Assembly (NCBI GenBank): GCA_023212695.1
Contig: JALCCG010000002.1
Coordinates: forward strand, 186,001-250,000
DNA: 64,000 bases
Reading direction: 5' to 3'
Source: Sporisorium sorghi
Lineage: Eukaryota > Basidiomycota > Ustilaginomycetes > Ustilaginales > Ustilaginaceae
The position numbers and the translations under genes were made by a program. This document shows positions 27,499 to 35,232 of this stretch, one piece after another. Position 1 is the stretch's first letter; every line of letters starts with the position of its first letter. The notes beneath the pieces are model-generated. The model was not told the DNA's origin, searched no databases, and worked only from the letters and a program-made list of their open reading frames with translations.

Positions 27499-28470
27499 CT
27501 AGAGGATCGATAGAGCTGTTAGCGTCACTGCCACCCCGAGGGCAGCAATTCGTGCCATATTCATCAGGACAAAATTTTGTACCGCGATCACGAATGTCTT
27601 CTCTTTAGAAGGACGAGCCGTAAATTGCACCCCTTTTTTATAAACCGGAATAATCGTTACAAACACCAGAAGAACAAGCACGGGGTGCACCTTCAACATA
27701 AGAAGGGCCAGCAGATCAAGGTATGCGAGACCGTAGAAAATACGGAACAGCGATAAGGAATGCTTGAACCCGATGTATACCGGCAGCGTGTACCGCTTGT
27801 TCTCCATATCCTCATCCATATCACAGATGTTGTTTGCCAGCATGATGTTAGCAATTCCGAGAATGGCCGGAAGGGACACGACAAGCAGCAGCAGGACTTC
27901 GGGAAGATTCACCTGAAGCGAGAGCATCCCTCCATGTATATCAAGAACCGCCAGTCTGTCCTTATCCACGTGGATCCAAACCGAGATAAAAATGATGACA
28001 AATCCCATAAACAATCCCGAGAACAGCTCTCCAAGCGGCATTCTTGAGATCGGAATCGGACCGAACGAATATAAGATCCCTACCGCAAAGGACAATCCTC
28101 CAAGCAGCAAAATCAGCCAGCCCGTGGAGAGAAAGAGCGCGATGCCGGAGCCGACTGCCGTCAGCAAAAGCACCACAATCACACACAGGACTGCCGTCTC
28201 CTTTAGTTTATAATGCACAATCGCATTATGCTGCTCATAACCGAAACCATTCGTCTTGATCGCTTTTTTGTAATCATAGTAGTTATTGATCGCTGTCGTT
28301 GCCATATCAAACGACAATAATGAAGCCAGCATGAGGACAAAATGATACCCTTCGAACTGCTGAAAGCGAAACAGCGCGTACAAGGTTCCTAACAGGAACG
28401 GGATCATGCTGGCTACCTTTGTCTGAATTTCCACCAGTTTAAAAAAAGATCGGACTCCCATCTTCATCAC
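27499..28470 (-). CDS. menA: UbiA-family prenyltransferase, MenA-like
   Basis: A second UbiA-family enzyme (323 aa, about nine membrane helices). The first Asp motif is in NNYYDYKKAIKTNG (about residues 62-75) and the second in NNICDMDEDMENKR (about 213-226), close to the MenA pattern of 1,4-dihydroxy-2-naphthoate heptaprenyltransferases. Whether it uses the classical substrate or the 6-naphthoate of the futalosine route is not decidable here. It stands alone with its own terminator. The symbol is tentative. Confidence 0.78.
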   Translation of the reverse strand: MMKMGVRSFFKLVEIQTKVASMIPFLLGTLYALFRFQQFEGYHFVLMLASLLSFDMATTAINNYYDYKKAIKTNGFGYEQHNAIVHYKLKETAVLCVIVVLLLTAVGSGIALFLSTGWLILLLGGLSFAVGILYSFGPIPISRMPLGELFSGLFMGFVIIFISVWIHVDKDRLAVLDIHGGMLSLQVNLPEVLLLLVVSLPAILGIANIMLANNICDMDEDMENKRYTLPVYIGFKHSLSLFRIFYGLAYLDLLALLMLKVHPVLVLLVFVTIIPVYKKGVQFTARPSKEKTFVIAVQNFVLMNMARIAALGVAVTLTALSIL

Positions 28471-28813
28471 CCTTTATCATAAAAGTATCTAACTCCAGAT
28501 TAAAGGATGTGAAAACAGGAGGCTGTTCGAATTGTACTTGACAAAACAGCTTCAAAAGTGACGAATGTTACTTTCTAGGGGCAAACACCAACCTAGTCGG
28601 ATGTATCCTTGTCTATTCTTCTACGGCTCCACGGTGTTCCCAGCAGTGCCCAGCGGTCCAGGCCATACCAGCCTGCTAGTATATCCATCGTGAGTTAACT
28701 CGACGATAGGACTTTTAACAATGTGTTTACGCACTTCCACGTCAAAAAAACGTTCCATACAAAAAAAGCCGCCACCGATCATGGTGGGGCTTCTCAATAA
28801 TGCCAAGTGAAAA
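28471..28813. other. Intergenic region between mtrB and the menA-like gene
   Basis: 343 bp. Its right end holds the mtrB terminator (28759-28792). The left part must contain the menA promoter, but I see no convincing -35/-10 pair. A 61-codon minus-strand frame here lacks a ribosome binding site and runs through the terminator, so I do not call it. Confidence 0.5.
28759..28792 (-). terminator. Terminator of mtrB
   Basis: On the minus strand AAGCCCCACC pairs with GGTGGCGGCTT (one bulge), then seven T; 22 bp past the mtrB stop. Confidence 0.88.
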
Positions 28814-29038
28814 TTAACTGCCAGATTCGATTTTCCCGTGTTTCGTCATGACTTCCGCTTTACCACGTATTTTCACTGCCGATGTATGATCCGTGAACTG
28901 TGCGATGATGACTTCGCCTTTATCCAGCTTCTCGGTATGATGAAACCGGGTGTCCTGTCCGCGGGTAAGACCGATGACTTGAACCCCGTGGTCAAGTGCT
29001 TTGACAACAAAATAATCTCCGTTCTGAACGTTCTCCAT
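28814..29038 (-). CDS. mtrB: trp RNA-binding attenuation protein (TRAP)
   Basis: A 74-aa protein closely resembling TRAP, which forms an 11-subunit ring that binds tryptophan and then (G/U)AG repeats in RNA. Core motifs include [20 protein letters not shown] (about residues 19-38) with the Thr, Gly and His residues of the Trp pocket, and [19 protein letters not shown]; the RNA-contacting Lys/Arg residues sit in EKLDKG and KIRGKAEV. The start ATG has GGAGG seven bases upstream. It lies just after hbs as in B. subtilis, but mtrA (folE) is missing between them. Its likely target leader is before trpE in this window. Confidence 0.95.
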   Translation of the reverse strand: MENVQNGDYFVVKALDHGVQVIGLTRGQDTRFHHTEKLDKGEVIIAQFTDHTSAVKIRGKAEVMTKHGKIESGS

Positions 29039-29063
29039 TTCCAGACCTCCTGACCGTAAGTCT

Positions 29064-29094
29064 AAAAGAAAAGGCCGTGAACGAATTCACGACC
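29064..29094 (-). terminator. Terminator between hbs and mtrB
   Basis: Nine-bp stem GGTCGTGAA / TTCACGGCC with a TTCG loop and a TTTTCTTTT tail on the minus strand. Only 25 bp separate it from the mtrB ATG, leaving no room for another promoter, so mtrB is probably read through this terminator. Confidence 0.88.
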
Positions 29095-29122
29095 TGTGCT
29101 CTTAGGTAATATGTAGAAATCT

Positions 29123-29395
29123 TTATTTGATTCCGTCTTTGAGCGCTTTACCAGGTTTAAATGCAGGAATTTTGCTCGCAGGGATTTCGATTTCTTCACC
29201 TGTCTGCGGGTTGCGGCCTTTCCGTGCGGAACGCTCGCGAACCTCGAAGTTGCCAAAGCCAACCAGTTGAACCTTGTCTCCACTTTGCAGTGCTTCAGAG
29301 ATCGCATCGAAAACGGCATCAACCGCTTTAGTTGCATCTTTCTTCGACAGCTCAGTAGATTCAGCTACTTGTGTGATCAGATCCGATTTATTCAT
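29123..29395 (-). CDS. hbs: HU family DNA-binding protein
   Basis: Nucleoid protein HU, 90 aa, the usual length. Starts [12 protein letters not shown], with the helical dimer body to residue about 45, [20 protein letters not shown] covering the first half of the DNA-binding arm, and the [13 protein letters not shown]-terminal signature. It bends DNA as a homodimer. ATG preceded by GGGAGGTG. Its strong promoter is upstream and a terminator follows directly. Confidence 0.97.
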   Translation of the reverse strand: MNKSDLITQVAESTELSKKDATKAVDAVFDAISEALQSGDKVQLVGFGNFEVRERSARKGRNPQTGEEIEIPASKIPAFKPGKALKDGIK

Positions 29396-29523
29396 TCTTT
29401 CACCTCCCTAACAAGGATGTGCTCCACTTGCTATTCACTGTTTCCGTTTTACCGCAAATTATACGTGCAATCGGGTATTTTACCCCTATCTCGCGTTTAG
29501 AATGCATGACGCGGAACAAATTT

Positions 29524-29552
29524 ATAGTAATACAGCCATCTCATAATTTCAA
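29524..29552 (-). promoter_or_regulatory. Sigma-A promoter of hbs
   Basis: TTGAAA (29547-29552) and TACTAT (29524-29529) separated by 17 bp on the minus strand, about 130 bp before the hbs ATG. A second isolated TATAAT lies nearer (about 29457-29462), so two promoters are possible. Confidence 0.7.
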
Positions 29553-29583
29553 GCGTTTTGCTTTATTGGACCAAAGAAAACAC

Positions 29584-29632
29584 GAAAAACAGCCGCTAAT
29601 CGGGACTTTTGACCCGCTAGCGACTGCTTTTT
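29584..29632. terminator. Terminator of spoIVA
   Basis: Hairpin with arms CAGCCGCTA..CGGG and CCCG..TAGCGACTG, A-run on the left and T-run on the right, so it can work in both directions. It lies 24 bp past the spoIVA stop. Confidence 0.8.
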
Positions 29633-29655
29633 TCCGCTTCCTATCAACGCCTGGA

Positions 29656-31134
29656 TTAGAGAATAATGGCGATCAAACCGCCGGAACCCTCGTTAATAAT
29701 GCGACCCAACGTTTCCTGTAATTTGTATCTTGCATTGTCTGGCATCATGGCAATTTTGCCCTGAATTCCTTCGCGGACGATCGAGTGCAGCGAGCGTCCG
29801 AATATATCGGATTCCCAAATTTTGATCGGATCGTTCTCGAAATCCTGCATCAGATAGCGGACAAGCTCCTCACTCTGCTTCTCTGTTCCGATAATCGGTG
29901 AGAACTCGGATTCCACATCGACTCGAATCATATGGATGGAAGGCGCCGTCGCTTTCAATCTTACCCCAAAGCGGGTGCCCTGGCGGATAAGCTCAGGCTC
30001 ATCGAGAGCCATCTCAGCCAGCGAAGGAGCTGCAATACCGTAACCTGTTGTTTTGACCATTTCAAGAGCTTCAGCGAAGCGGTCATACTCCCGTTTGGCA
30101 TGGGAGAACTCCTGCATCAGCTGCAGCAGATGATCTTTGCCGCGAATCTCAACACCAACGACCTCCATCAAGATCCGATCATACAATTCGTCAGGAGCGA
30201 AGAGATCGATCTCTGCGACGCCCTGCCCCATATTCATACCGCTAAGACCAGCGTGGTTAATAAAGTCATACTCCATGAACTGGCTGACGACACGATCCAC
30301 ATCGCGCAGGCGACGGATATCTTTCACGGTGTCTCTAACCGAGTTCTCGTAGTTGCTGCGCAGCCAGTGGTTCTCGTTAAGCACCATAACCCAGCTAGGC
30401 AGGTTGACATTCACCTCATGTACAGGGAACTCATACAATACTTCGCGAAGAACGCCGGTTACATCATCTTCGGTCATTGTAGCCGCGCTCAGTGTCATTA
30501 CCGGAATGTCGTACTTCTCTGCCAGCTCATTACGCAGTTGAAGGGTTTCTTCACTGCGTGGACGCGTGGAGTTAATCACAACCACGAATGGCTTGCCAAC
30601 TTCCTTCAGTTCCTCAATGACCCGCTCTTCCGCTTCAACGTAAGAACTGCGCGGGATCTCAGCGATGCTGCCGTCTGTCGTTACAACAACACCAAGTGTT
30701 GAGTGCTCCTGAATGACTTTGCGTGTTCCGATTTCAGCCGCTTCCTGGAACGGAATCGGTTCTTCGAACCATGGTGTCGAGATCATTCTAGGGCCGTTCT
30801 CGTCCTCGTATCCCTTGGCGCCTTCAACAGCGTAGCCTACGCAATCCACCAGTCGTACGTTGACCTCAAGACCATCCGTAACCTTAATCTGCACCGCATT
30901 GTTTGGCACAAATTTCGGCTCGGTTGTCATGATCGTTTTCCCTGCAGCACTTTGAGGCAGCTCATCGACAGCTCTTACTCGATCCGCCTCGTTCGTAATG
31001 TTCGGGAGAACAATCGTCTCCATAAACCGCTTAATGAAGGTTGATTTTCCCGTACGGACGGCACCGACAACACCTAAGTAAATGTCCCCTCCGGTCCGTT
31101 CGGCAATGTCCTTAAAAATGTCCACTTTTTCCAA
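29656..31134 (-). CDS. spoIVA: Stage IV sporulation protein A (spore coat morphogenetic ATPase)
   Basis: SpoIVA polymerises on the outer forespore membrane using ATP and forms the base of the spore coat. The P-loop GAVRTGKST is near the N terminus, followed by the Asp of VRLVDCVGYAVEGA and by the FVVVINSTRPRSEET region; the C-terminal portion (ending GGLIAIIL) is the localisation region. I use the TTG at 31132-31134, with AGGAGGGG seven bases upstream; this gives 492 aa, the length of the B. subtilis protein. A longer frame to 31200 has no start signal. A sigma-E-like promoter lies upstream. Confidence 0.97.
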   Translation of the reverse strand: MEKVDIFKDIAERTGGDIYLGVVGAVRTGKSTFIKRFMETIVLPNITNEADRVRAVDELPQSAAGKTIMTTEPKFVPNNAVQIKVTDGLEVNVRLVDCVGYAVEGAKGYEDENGPRMISTPWFEEPIPFQEAAEIGTRKVIQEHSTLGVVVTTDGSIAEIPRSSYVEAEERVIEELKEVGKPFVVVINSTRPRSEETLQLRNELAEKYDIPVMTLSAATMTEDDVTGVLREVLYEFPVHEVNVNLPSWVMVLNENHWLRSNYENSVRDTVKDIRRLRDVDRVVSQFMEYDFINHAGLSGMNMGQGVAEIDLFAPDELYDRILMEVVGVEIRGKDHLLQLMQEFSHAKREYDRFAEALEMVKTTGYGIAAPSLAEMALDEPELIRQGTRFGVRLKATAPSIHMIRVDVESEFSPIIGTEKQSEELVRYLMQDFENDPIKIWESDIFGRSLHSIVREGIQGKIAMMPDNARYKLQETLGRIINEGSGGLIAIIL

Positions 31135-31329
31135 AAGAGATCCCCTCCTCAAATTACTCCGAAGGAAAAATGCTTTAAGAGCATCCGCTTCGTGTTCCAC
31201 TCATAGCCAAAGCCATTGCAACAGATGAGCAGCCTTTACAATGTCGCCAGCATCCCGCCGCCGGTATTCCATGAGTTTTGATGGAAACGGCAAAGCGGCG
31301 TAACTCGTACATGCATTTGGACTAGTAAC

Positions 31330-31358
31330 ATCATATGTACCGGGTTCAAAAATATGAC
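31330..31358 (-). promoter_or_regulatory. Sigma-E-like promoter of spoIVA
   Basis: GTCATATT (31351-31358), 13-bp spacer, CATATGAT (31330-31337) on the minus strand. This fits the mother-cell sigma-E consensus (ATATT, 13-15 bp, CATACAAT). It lies about 195 bp upstream of the TTG start of a known sigma-E gene. Confidence 0.65.
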
Positions 31359-31443
31359 GGTTGCCCCTTAAAGTCCGTCCAGTTTTTTTTAAGATATCGA
31401 AGATGTCTAAACAAACTAGACACGAAAAATCAAATATCCCAAG

Positions 31444-31561
31444 AAAAAACCACCGCATGGAGCGGTCTGTTCTCATGATGCGTCCCCGGACGTTGCCCTG
31501 AACCTCATGATGTGGGCAACCGACTCTTGCCCGCACTACTCTTTCAGATTATGAATATGCG
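31444..31561 (-). ncRNA. Candidate structured small RNA or orphan leader upstream of spoIVA
   Basis: An independent-looking unit in the 556-bp gap between the yphF-like gene and spoIVA. On the minus strand it has a candidate promoter (TTGAAT 31592-31597, TATTAA 31568-31573, 18-bp spacer), a structured middle and a short terminator (ACCGC/GCGGT stem at 31452-31466 then six T). TTGCCC at 31514-31519 can pair either with GGGCAA at 31527-31532 or with GGGCAA at 31493-31498, so two hairpins exclude each other. CATCATGAG occurs twice. I cannot match it to a known RNA family. Confidence 0.45.
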
Positions 31562-31644
31562 CGCACTTTAATAGATATTCCAAATAGATTCATTCAATTT
31601 CAAAAAATCATCAAACGGAGTGCATGGCCGATCCTTTGCTGCTA

Positions 31645-31681
31645 AAACAAAAAAATACCCGCCGGGCTCGACGGGTATTAC
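31645..31681 (-). terminator. Terminator of the YphF-like gene
   Basis: Stem AATACCCGTCG / CGGCGGGTATT with a four-base loop and seven T on the minus strand, about 10 bp past the stop. Confidence 0.9.
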
Positions 31682-31690
31682 AGATAGGAG

Positions 31691-32449
31691 TCAGGATCGC
31701 GGCTGGGCCACGGGCTGCCCGTCCTTCCACGTGTAAGCGACTGATTTTACGGGGACATAGTAGGATTCCTCCTCCAAAAACACCCGTAAATCTTGTCCTT
31801 CTTGGGGATCGGCCCCATTTTTCTGGATGGCCTGCATAATATCGAAGGCGTAATCCGCATAAACGGTACCCTCTTCATCCATGATGAAGGTCATCTCCTG
31901 ACCCGAATACACACTCATCAGTTTCAGGGACTTGGCATCGGTCTTGGACAAGTCCACCGCCGTATAACCCGGATAGAGGGCTTCGCCTGCCGGCAGGGCG
32001 TTGTCATGGGACATTTTATACAGATTCACTGCTCTTTGAACGTCATTCACCTTCTGGGTCGTGGTCAAGTCCATGACCTTCACGGTCGGCTTCGTTTCTT
32101 CATTAATAATAAGAAAGTAACCGCTGCCACCCTGCTCGAAAGCCGTGTTCGGAATCTCATCGAGGTATCCTCTGCCCTTGAGTTGATCCAGATCGACCCG
32201 GTACTTCTCATACCGCGGAATCTCCTGGCCAGCCGTTATAATCGGCAGTATTCCCTGCTCTTTGTAAAAATCGTCCACTGCCGATTGTATTCTCTTGATA
32301 CTCTCCCTGTATGAAACCTGGTTCTCCTGTAATTTCTCATCAGGGTACAGGCAGCCGGTAAGCAGCATCGGTAAAAGTACCAGGATCAAGACGGCAGACA
32401 TCCGCTTTGAACGGCCCCCTGCTTGGGTCATCCCATTGACTATACTCAA
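31691..32449 (-). CDS. yphF: YphF-like lipoprotein
   Basis: A 252-aa predicted lipoprotein: a hydrophobic signal (about residues 18-31) ends in the lipobox LLTGC, with Cys 32 as the lipidated residue. The mature part is acidic and mixed alpha/beta, beginning ESIKRIQSAVDDFYKEQG, and has no enzymatic motif I recognise. The start is TTG with AAGGATG about nine bases upstream. Its place between spoIVA and the YphE-like DUF2768 gene corresponds to B. subtilis yphF, also a lipoprotein of similar length; homology is inferred mainly from that. Confidence 0.7.
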   Translation of the reverse strand: MSIVNGMTQAGGRSKRMSAVLILVLLPMLLTGCLYPDEKLQENQVSYRESIKRIQSAVDDFYKEQGILPIITAGQEIPRYEKYRVDLDQLKGRGYLDEIPNTAFEQGGSGYFLIINEETKPTVKVMDLTTTQKVNDVQRAVNLYKMSHDNALPAGEALYPGYTAVDLSKTDAKSLKLMSVYSGQEMTFIMDEEGTVYADYAFDIMQAIQKNGADPQEGQDLRVFLEEESYYVPVKSVAYTWKDGQPVAQPRS

Positions 32450-32467
32450 CTAACATCATCCTTCACT

Positions 32468-32839
32468 TTAAATAAAATCATCCAAATCTCGGCTCCTCGC
32501 AGCCTCCAACTTCTTGCGTACCGCAGCTTTGAGCGGATCCTCCGGAATCATGACCGTTACATGGTTTGTTATTCTTGTTTGACAGGATAACCGGTAGCCT
32601 TGCTCGATAAGGGTTGAACCCAGCTTTCGAATTTCCTTGGATTCAGGGGGCAAGCAGTGCCCACGCTCCTCCTTCGGTATGATAACCTTGCACATCAAAC
32701 AGCCGGCTTTTCCTCCACAACGGGTCGGAATACGTACACCAGCCCGACGAGAGGCATCCAGAACATTCGTATGTTGACGAACCTTGGCTTTTTTCTGATC
32801 TGGCAAAAACAACACCTCGTAGTCCACCGGTAAACGCAC
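32468..32839 (-). CDS. 2Fe-2S ferredoxin
   Basis: Plant-type [2Fe-2S] ferredoxin domain of 123 aa. The cluster ligands are C41, C46 and C49 in TRCGGKAGCLMCK, plus a later Cys in RLSCQTRI. The C-terminal tail (MIPEDPLKAAVRKKLEA) extends beyond the fold. The start is GTG with AAGGA about ten bases upstream; a GTG four codons later is an alternative. No reductase or partner lies next to it. Confidence 0.85.
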   Translation of the reverse strand: MRLPVDYEVLFLPDQKKAKVRQHTNVLDASRRAGVRIPTRCGGKAGCLMCKVIIPKEERGHCLPPESKEIRKLGSTLIEQGYRLSCQTRITNHVTVMIPEDPLKAAVRKKLEAARSRDLDDFI

Positions 32840-32894
32840 CCCCTTTTCTTCCTTATGTACACTAACCTTCGTAATTGCATCTACATATGCAATG

Positions 32895-33485
32895 CTAAAG
32901 CTGCAGTCCCATTAAACGATTCAGTATCTCAAGATGCTCCACGCTCAGACGATTACGGCTTATTAACTGCTGGAGAAGCGGAATGTGATTGTCCTTGTCC
33001 TTCAGGATAGCCTCCCCAATAGCTTCATAACGATCCTGCCTGTCCCGCAGCACGTTGAACACCAGTTCATGGGATAACGGCATCAGCCGTACCGCAGCGT
33101 CCCGTATACGGCTCTCAGGCGCTGCTTGGTACAAGAGTGACTCAATCTCTACCCTATAGGAGGATCCTGAAGAATTGATCTGAAAGCTGCCCACCAGCTC
33201 GATAGGGACTTCGTTAATGACATAGTGGCTCAGAATCGAGGAATACATTCCTTCCTGATCAAGGCGGGGAGCATCAACTGCCGCTGAAGCCAGCGTCTCA
33301 TGCAATGGGTGAACACCCTCCGCATCGGTATATAAATCGATATCCCTCGGCGGTTTATCCAGCTTCACGTCCTGTAGAAGCAAGCTGCAGCTCCCGCCAA
33401 GCAGCCATGCGGTATAAGCCCGATTCAGTCTGTGAATGGCGGCAGCTAGTACCTTCTCCAATTCCGGCAGATCATTCAGCGTCAT
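32895..33485 (-). CDS. Nucleotidyltransferase-fold protein
   Basis: A 196-aa soluble protein with the minimal nucleotidyltransferase signature: LLGGSCSLLLQ (GS motif, about residues 29-39) followed by PPRDIDLY (paired Asp, about 46-53). The rest resembles a helical substrate-binding half. Such proteins are often annotated as nucleotidyl transferase AbiEii-like or MNT-type, but nothing here links it to a toxin-antitoxin or defence locus, and no partner gene is adjacent. Function unknown. Confidence 0.65.
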   Translation of the reverse strand: MTLNDLPELEKVLAAAIHRLNRAYTAWLLGGSCSLLLQDVKLDKPPRDIDLYTDAEGVHPLHETLASAAVDAPRLDQEGMYSSILSHYVINEVPIELVGSFQINSSGSSYRVEIESLLYQAAPESRIRDAAVRLMPLSHELVFNVLRDRQDRYEAIGEAILKDKDNHIPLLQQLISRNRLSVEHLEILNRLMGLQL

Positions 33486-33527
33486 GCTGCACCCCTTTTA
33501 CCTTATCATCCCTGATGGCTTCCTTTG

Positions 33528-33707
33528 TTATATGATGGAGGCCAGTCCAATAATAAAACCAAAAATCATCATCATAAAGGCCACAAACGACAAAGTGCCG
33601 CGCAGGAAACCCTTCGTCTTGCTTCGCGCAAGTGTAACCACGATGACAGACAGCGCCATAATCAATAATGCGACAAGGGACAGCCACATCTTTTGCATTG
33701 GATCCAT
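33528..33707 (-). CDS. DUF2768 small membrane protein (YphE-like)
   Basis: A 59-aa protein missed by length filters. It has two hydrophobic helices (about residues 8-27 and 41-59) joined by a short basic loop RSKTKG. ATG follows a GGAGAG site about nine bases upstream. Size, topology and position between spoVIF/gpsA and the YphF-like gene match B. subtilis YphE (DUF2768), a protein of unknown function. Confidence 0.75.
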   Translation of the reverse strand: MDPMQKMWLSLVALLIMALSVIVVTLARSKTKGFLRGTLSFVAFMMMIFGFIIGLASII

Positions 33708-33788
33708 GTCACGAAACTCTCCAATCTCTTATCAAATTATTCAACCTATTATATCACGAAAACGGTACCGCCTCACCCCAGGTTTGTC

Positions 33789-33836
33789 GAAAAAAAGAAC
33801 AAAAGCCGCCGCCCAGCCGGACGTGGCTTTTGTTCA
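33789..33836 (-). terminator. Terminator of spoVIF
   Basis: Stem AACAAAAGCC / GGCTTTTGTT enclosing a GC-rich inner hairpin, then CTTTTTTT, on the minus strand. Confidence 0.88.
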
Positions 33837-33849
33837 TCATTGCTGCAAC

Positions 33850-34125
33850 TTATTTGTTCATCATCATTTTCATCAAGGCTTCCATATTGCTTGGATTCAT
33901 GCCGCTCTTCTTCACGGCTCCGACAATCTCCTGGATTGTATCCTCACTAACCGGTATGTTCGCCATGGAAGACACCTGTTTGATCAGTTGACGGAGCTGG
34001 GCTTCATTTTGCATTGTAGACGGCTTAACCGTGCTAGCCAGCTTATTGACAGCCCCTGAAGAAATTTTCTTGCCGCTTTTCTTGTTAATCGCATTCAGTA
34101 CATCCTTGTGAAAGCTTTTGCTCAT
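33850..34125 (-). CDS. spoVIF: Stage VI sporulation protein F
   Basis: A 91-aa helical protein matching SpoVIF (B. subtilis YjcC), a mother-cell protein needed for spore coat assembly. It starts MSKSFHKDVLNAINKKSGKK and has a repeated hydrophobic helical pattern around VKPSTMQNEAQLRQLIKQV and the DTIQEIVGAVKKSGMNP stretch. ATG selected because GGAGGGG lies five bases upstream; a GTG two codons earlier would overlap that site. It is followed by its own terminator. Confidence 0.85.
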   Translation of the reverse strand: MSKSFHKDVLNAINKKSGKKISSGAVNKLASTVKPSTMQNEAQLRQLIKQVSSMANIPVSEDTIQEIVGAVKKSGMNPSNMEALMKMMMNK

Positions 34126-34188
34126 TTCCACCCCTCCTCCGACATCCTCACAACAATATATGAGAGAGCTATCGGAATGGTGAATAAG

Positions 34189-35232
34189 CTAGGTGTGCCA
34201 CTGTTCCCAAGTTTCAAGCGGCATCAATTCCATCTCGGTCTTGGGATCCCGGCCCATTAAAGCTTCCACAGCAGTACGGGGATTGCGATCCTGGAAGAGC
34301 ACATGATACAGCTGATCGGCAATCGGCATCTGCACGCCATATTTCTCAGAAATGGCATGTGCCGCTTTGGTCGTCCGAATTCCTTCCACAACCATCCCCA
34401 TGGAGCCCAGAACTTCGTCCAGCTTCTTGCCTTGGCCCAGCATAGAGCCTGCTCGCCAGTTCCGGCTGTGTTGACTCGTAGCGGTAACCACAAGGTCCCC
34501 GATGCCGGCAAGCCCGGCAAACGTAAGCGGATTTGCTCCCATCTCCATACCGATTCGCAATATTTCCGCCAACCCTCTGGTGATGAGCGCTGCCTTGGCG
34601 TTGTCACCAAAGCCCAAGCCATCTGACATCCCGGCACCTAGTGCAATGATATTCTTCAAAGCCCCGGCAAGTTCCACACCAATCATATCCCGGTTCGTAT
34701 ATACTCTGAAATACGTGTTCATAAACAAATCCTGGGCAGCTGTGGCGGCCGCAGCATCCGATGATGCTACAACAACGGTAGTAGGACAGCGTCTAACTAC
34801 TTCTTCCGCGTGGCTTGGTCCGGATAATACCACCACACGTCCTTCCTCACAGCCAAGCTCTTCGGAAATGACGGTAGACATCCGCTTCAAGGATTCAGTC
34901 TCGAACCCCTTCGTCGCATGGATGACCAGCATATCCTCAGTCCAATATGGCTTCAATTGGCCCGTGACCTCCCGCATAGCGGATGAAGGTGCAACAATGA
35001 CCACAGCAACAGCCGAAGAAACCGCTTCTTCCATATGGGTTGTAGCGCGGATATTCGATGATAACTCCACACCGGGCAAATAACGGTTATTGGTATGAGA
35101 CTCGTTAATTTCACGAGTCTGTTCCTCCGTTCTTGTCCAGACTACAACATTCAGATGATTCGAAGCGAGAACACTTGCCAAAGCGGTTCCCCAACTACCT
35201 GCCACCAGAACAGCGACTTTGTCAGACAACAC
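34189..35232 (-). CDS. gpsA: Glycerol-3-phosphate dehydrogenase [NAD(P)+]
   Basis: Reduces dihydroxyacetone phosphate to glycerol 3-phosphate for phospholipid synthesis, 347 aa. Family signatures: AGSWGTALASVLASN near the N terminus, LVIHATKGFE, VVLSGPSHAEEV, the catalytic Lys in VELAGALKNIIALGAG, and NAKAALITRGL. The first glycine of the Rossmann GxGxxG motif is replaced (LVAGSWG instead of LGAGSWG). Start is GTG or the TTG directly after, both downstream of AAGGAGG; it overlaps the end of plsY by 11 bp. Confidence 0.94.
   Translation of the reverse strand: MLSDKVAVLVAGSWGTALASVLASNHLNVVVWTRTEEQTREINESHTNNRYLPGVELSSNIRATTHMEEAVSSAVAVVIVAPSSAMREVTGQLKPYWTEDMLVIHATKGFETESLKRMSTVISEELGCEEGRVVVLSGPSHAEEVVRRCPTTVVVASSDAAAATAAQDLFMNTYFRVYTNRDMIGVELAGALKNIIALGAGMSDGLGFGDNAKAALITRGLAEILRIGMEMGANPLTFAGLAGIGDLVVTATSQHSRNWRAGSMLGQGKKLDEVLGSMGMVVEGIRTTKAAHAISEKYGVQMPIADQLYHVLFQDRNPRTAVEALMGRDPKTEMELMPLETWEQWHT

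Noticed and set aside
28621..28806. 61-codon frame downstream of mtrB
   Set aside because: Contains the mtrB terminator and lacks a ribosome binding site.
31201..31536. 111-codon minus-strand frame between yphF and spoIVA
   Set aside because: No ribosome binding site, improbable composition, and it runs across the candidate sRNA terminator and the spoIVA promoter.
32895..33485. Toxin-antitoxin or abortive-infection nucleotidyltransferase
   Set aside because: No partner gene or defence context; only a minimal nucleotidyltransferase motif is visible.
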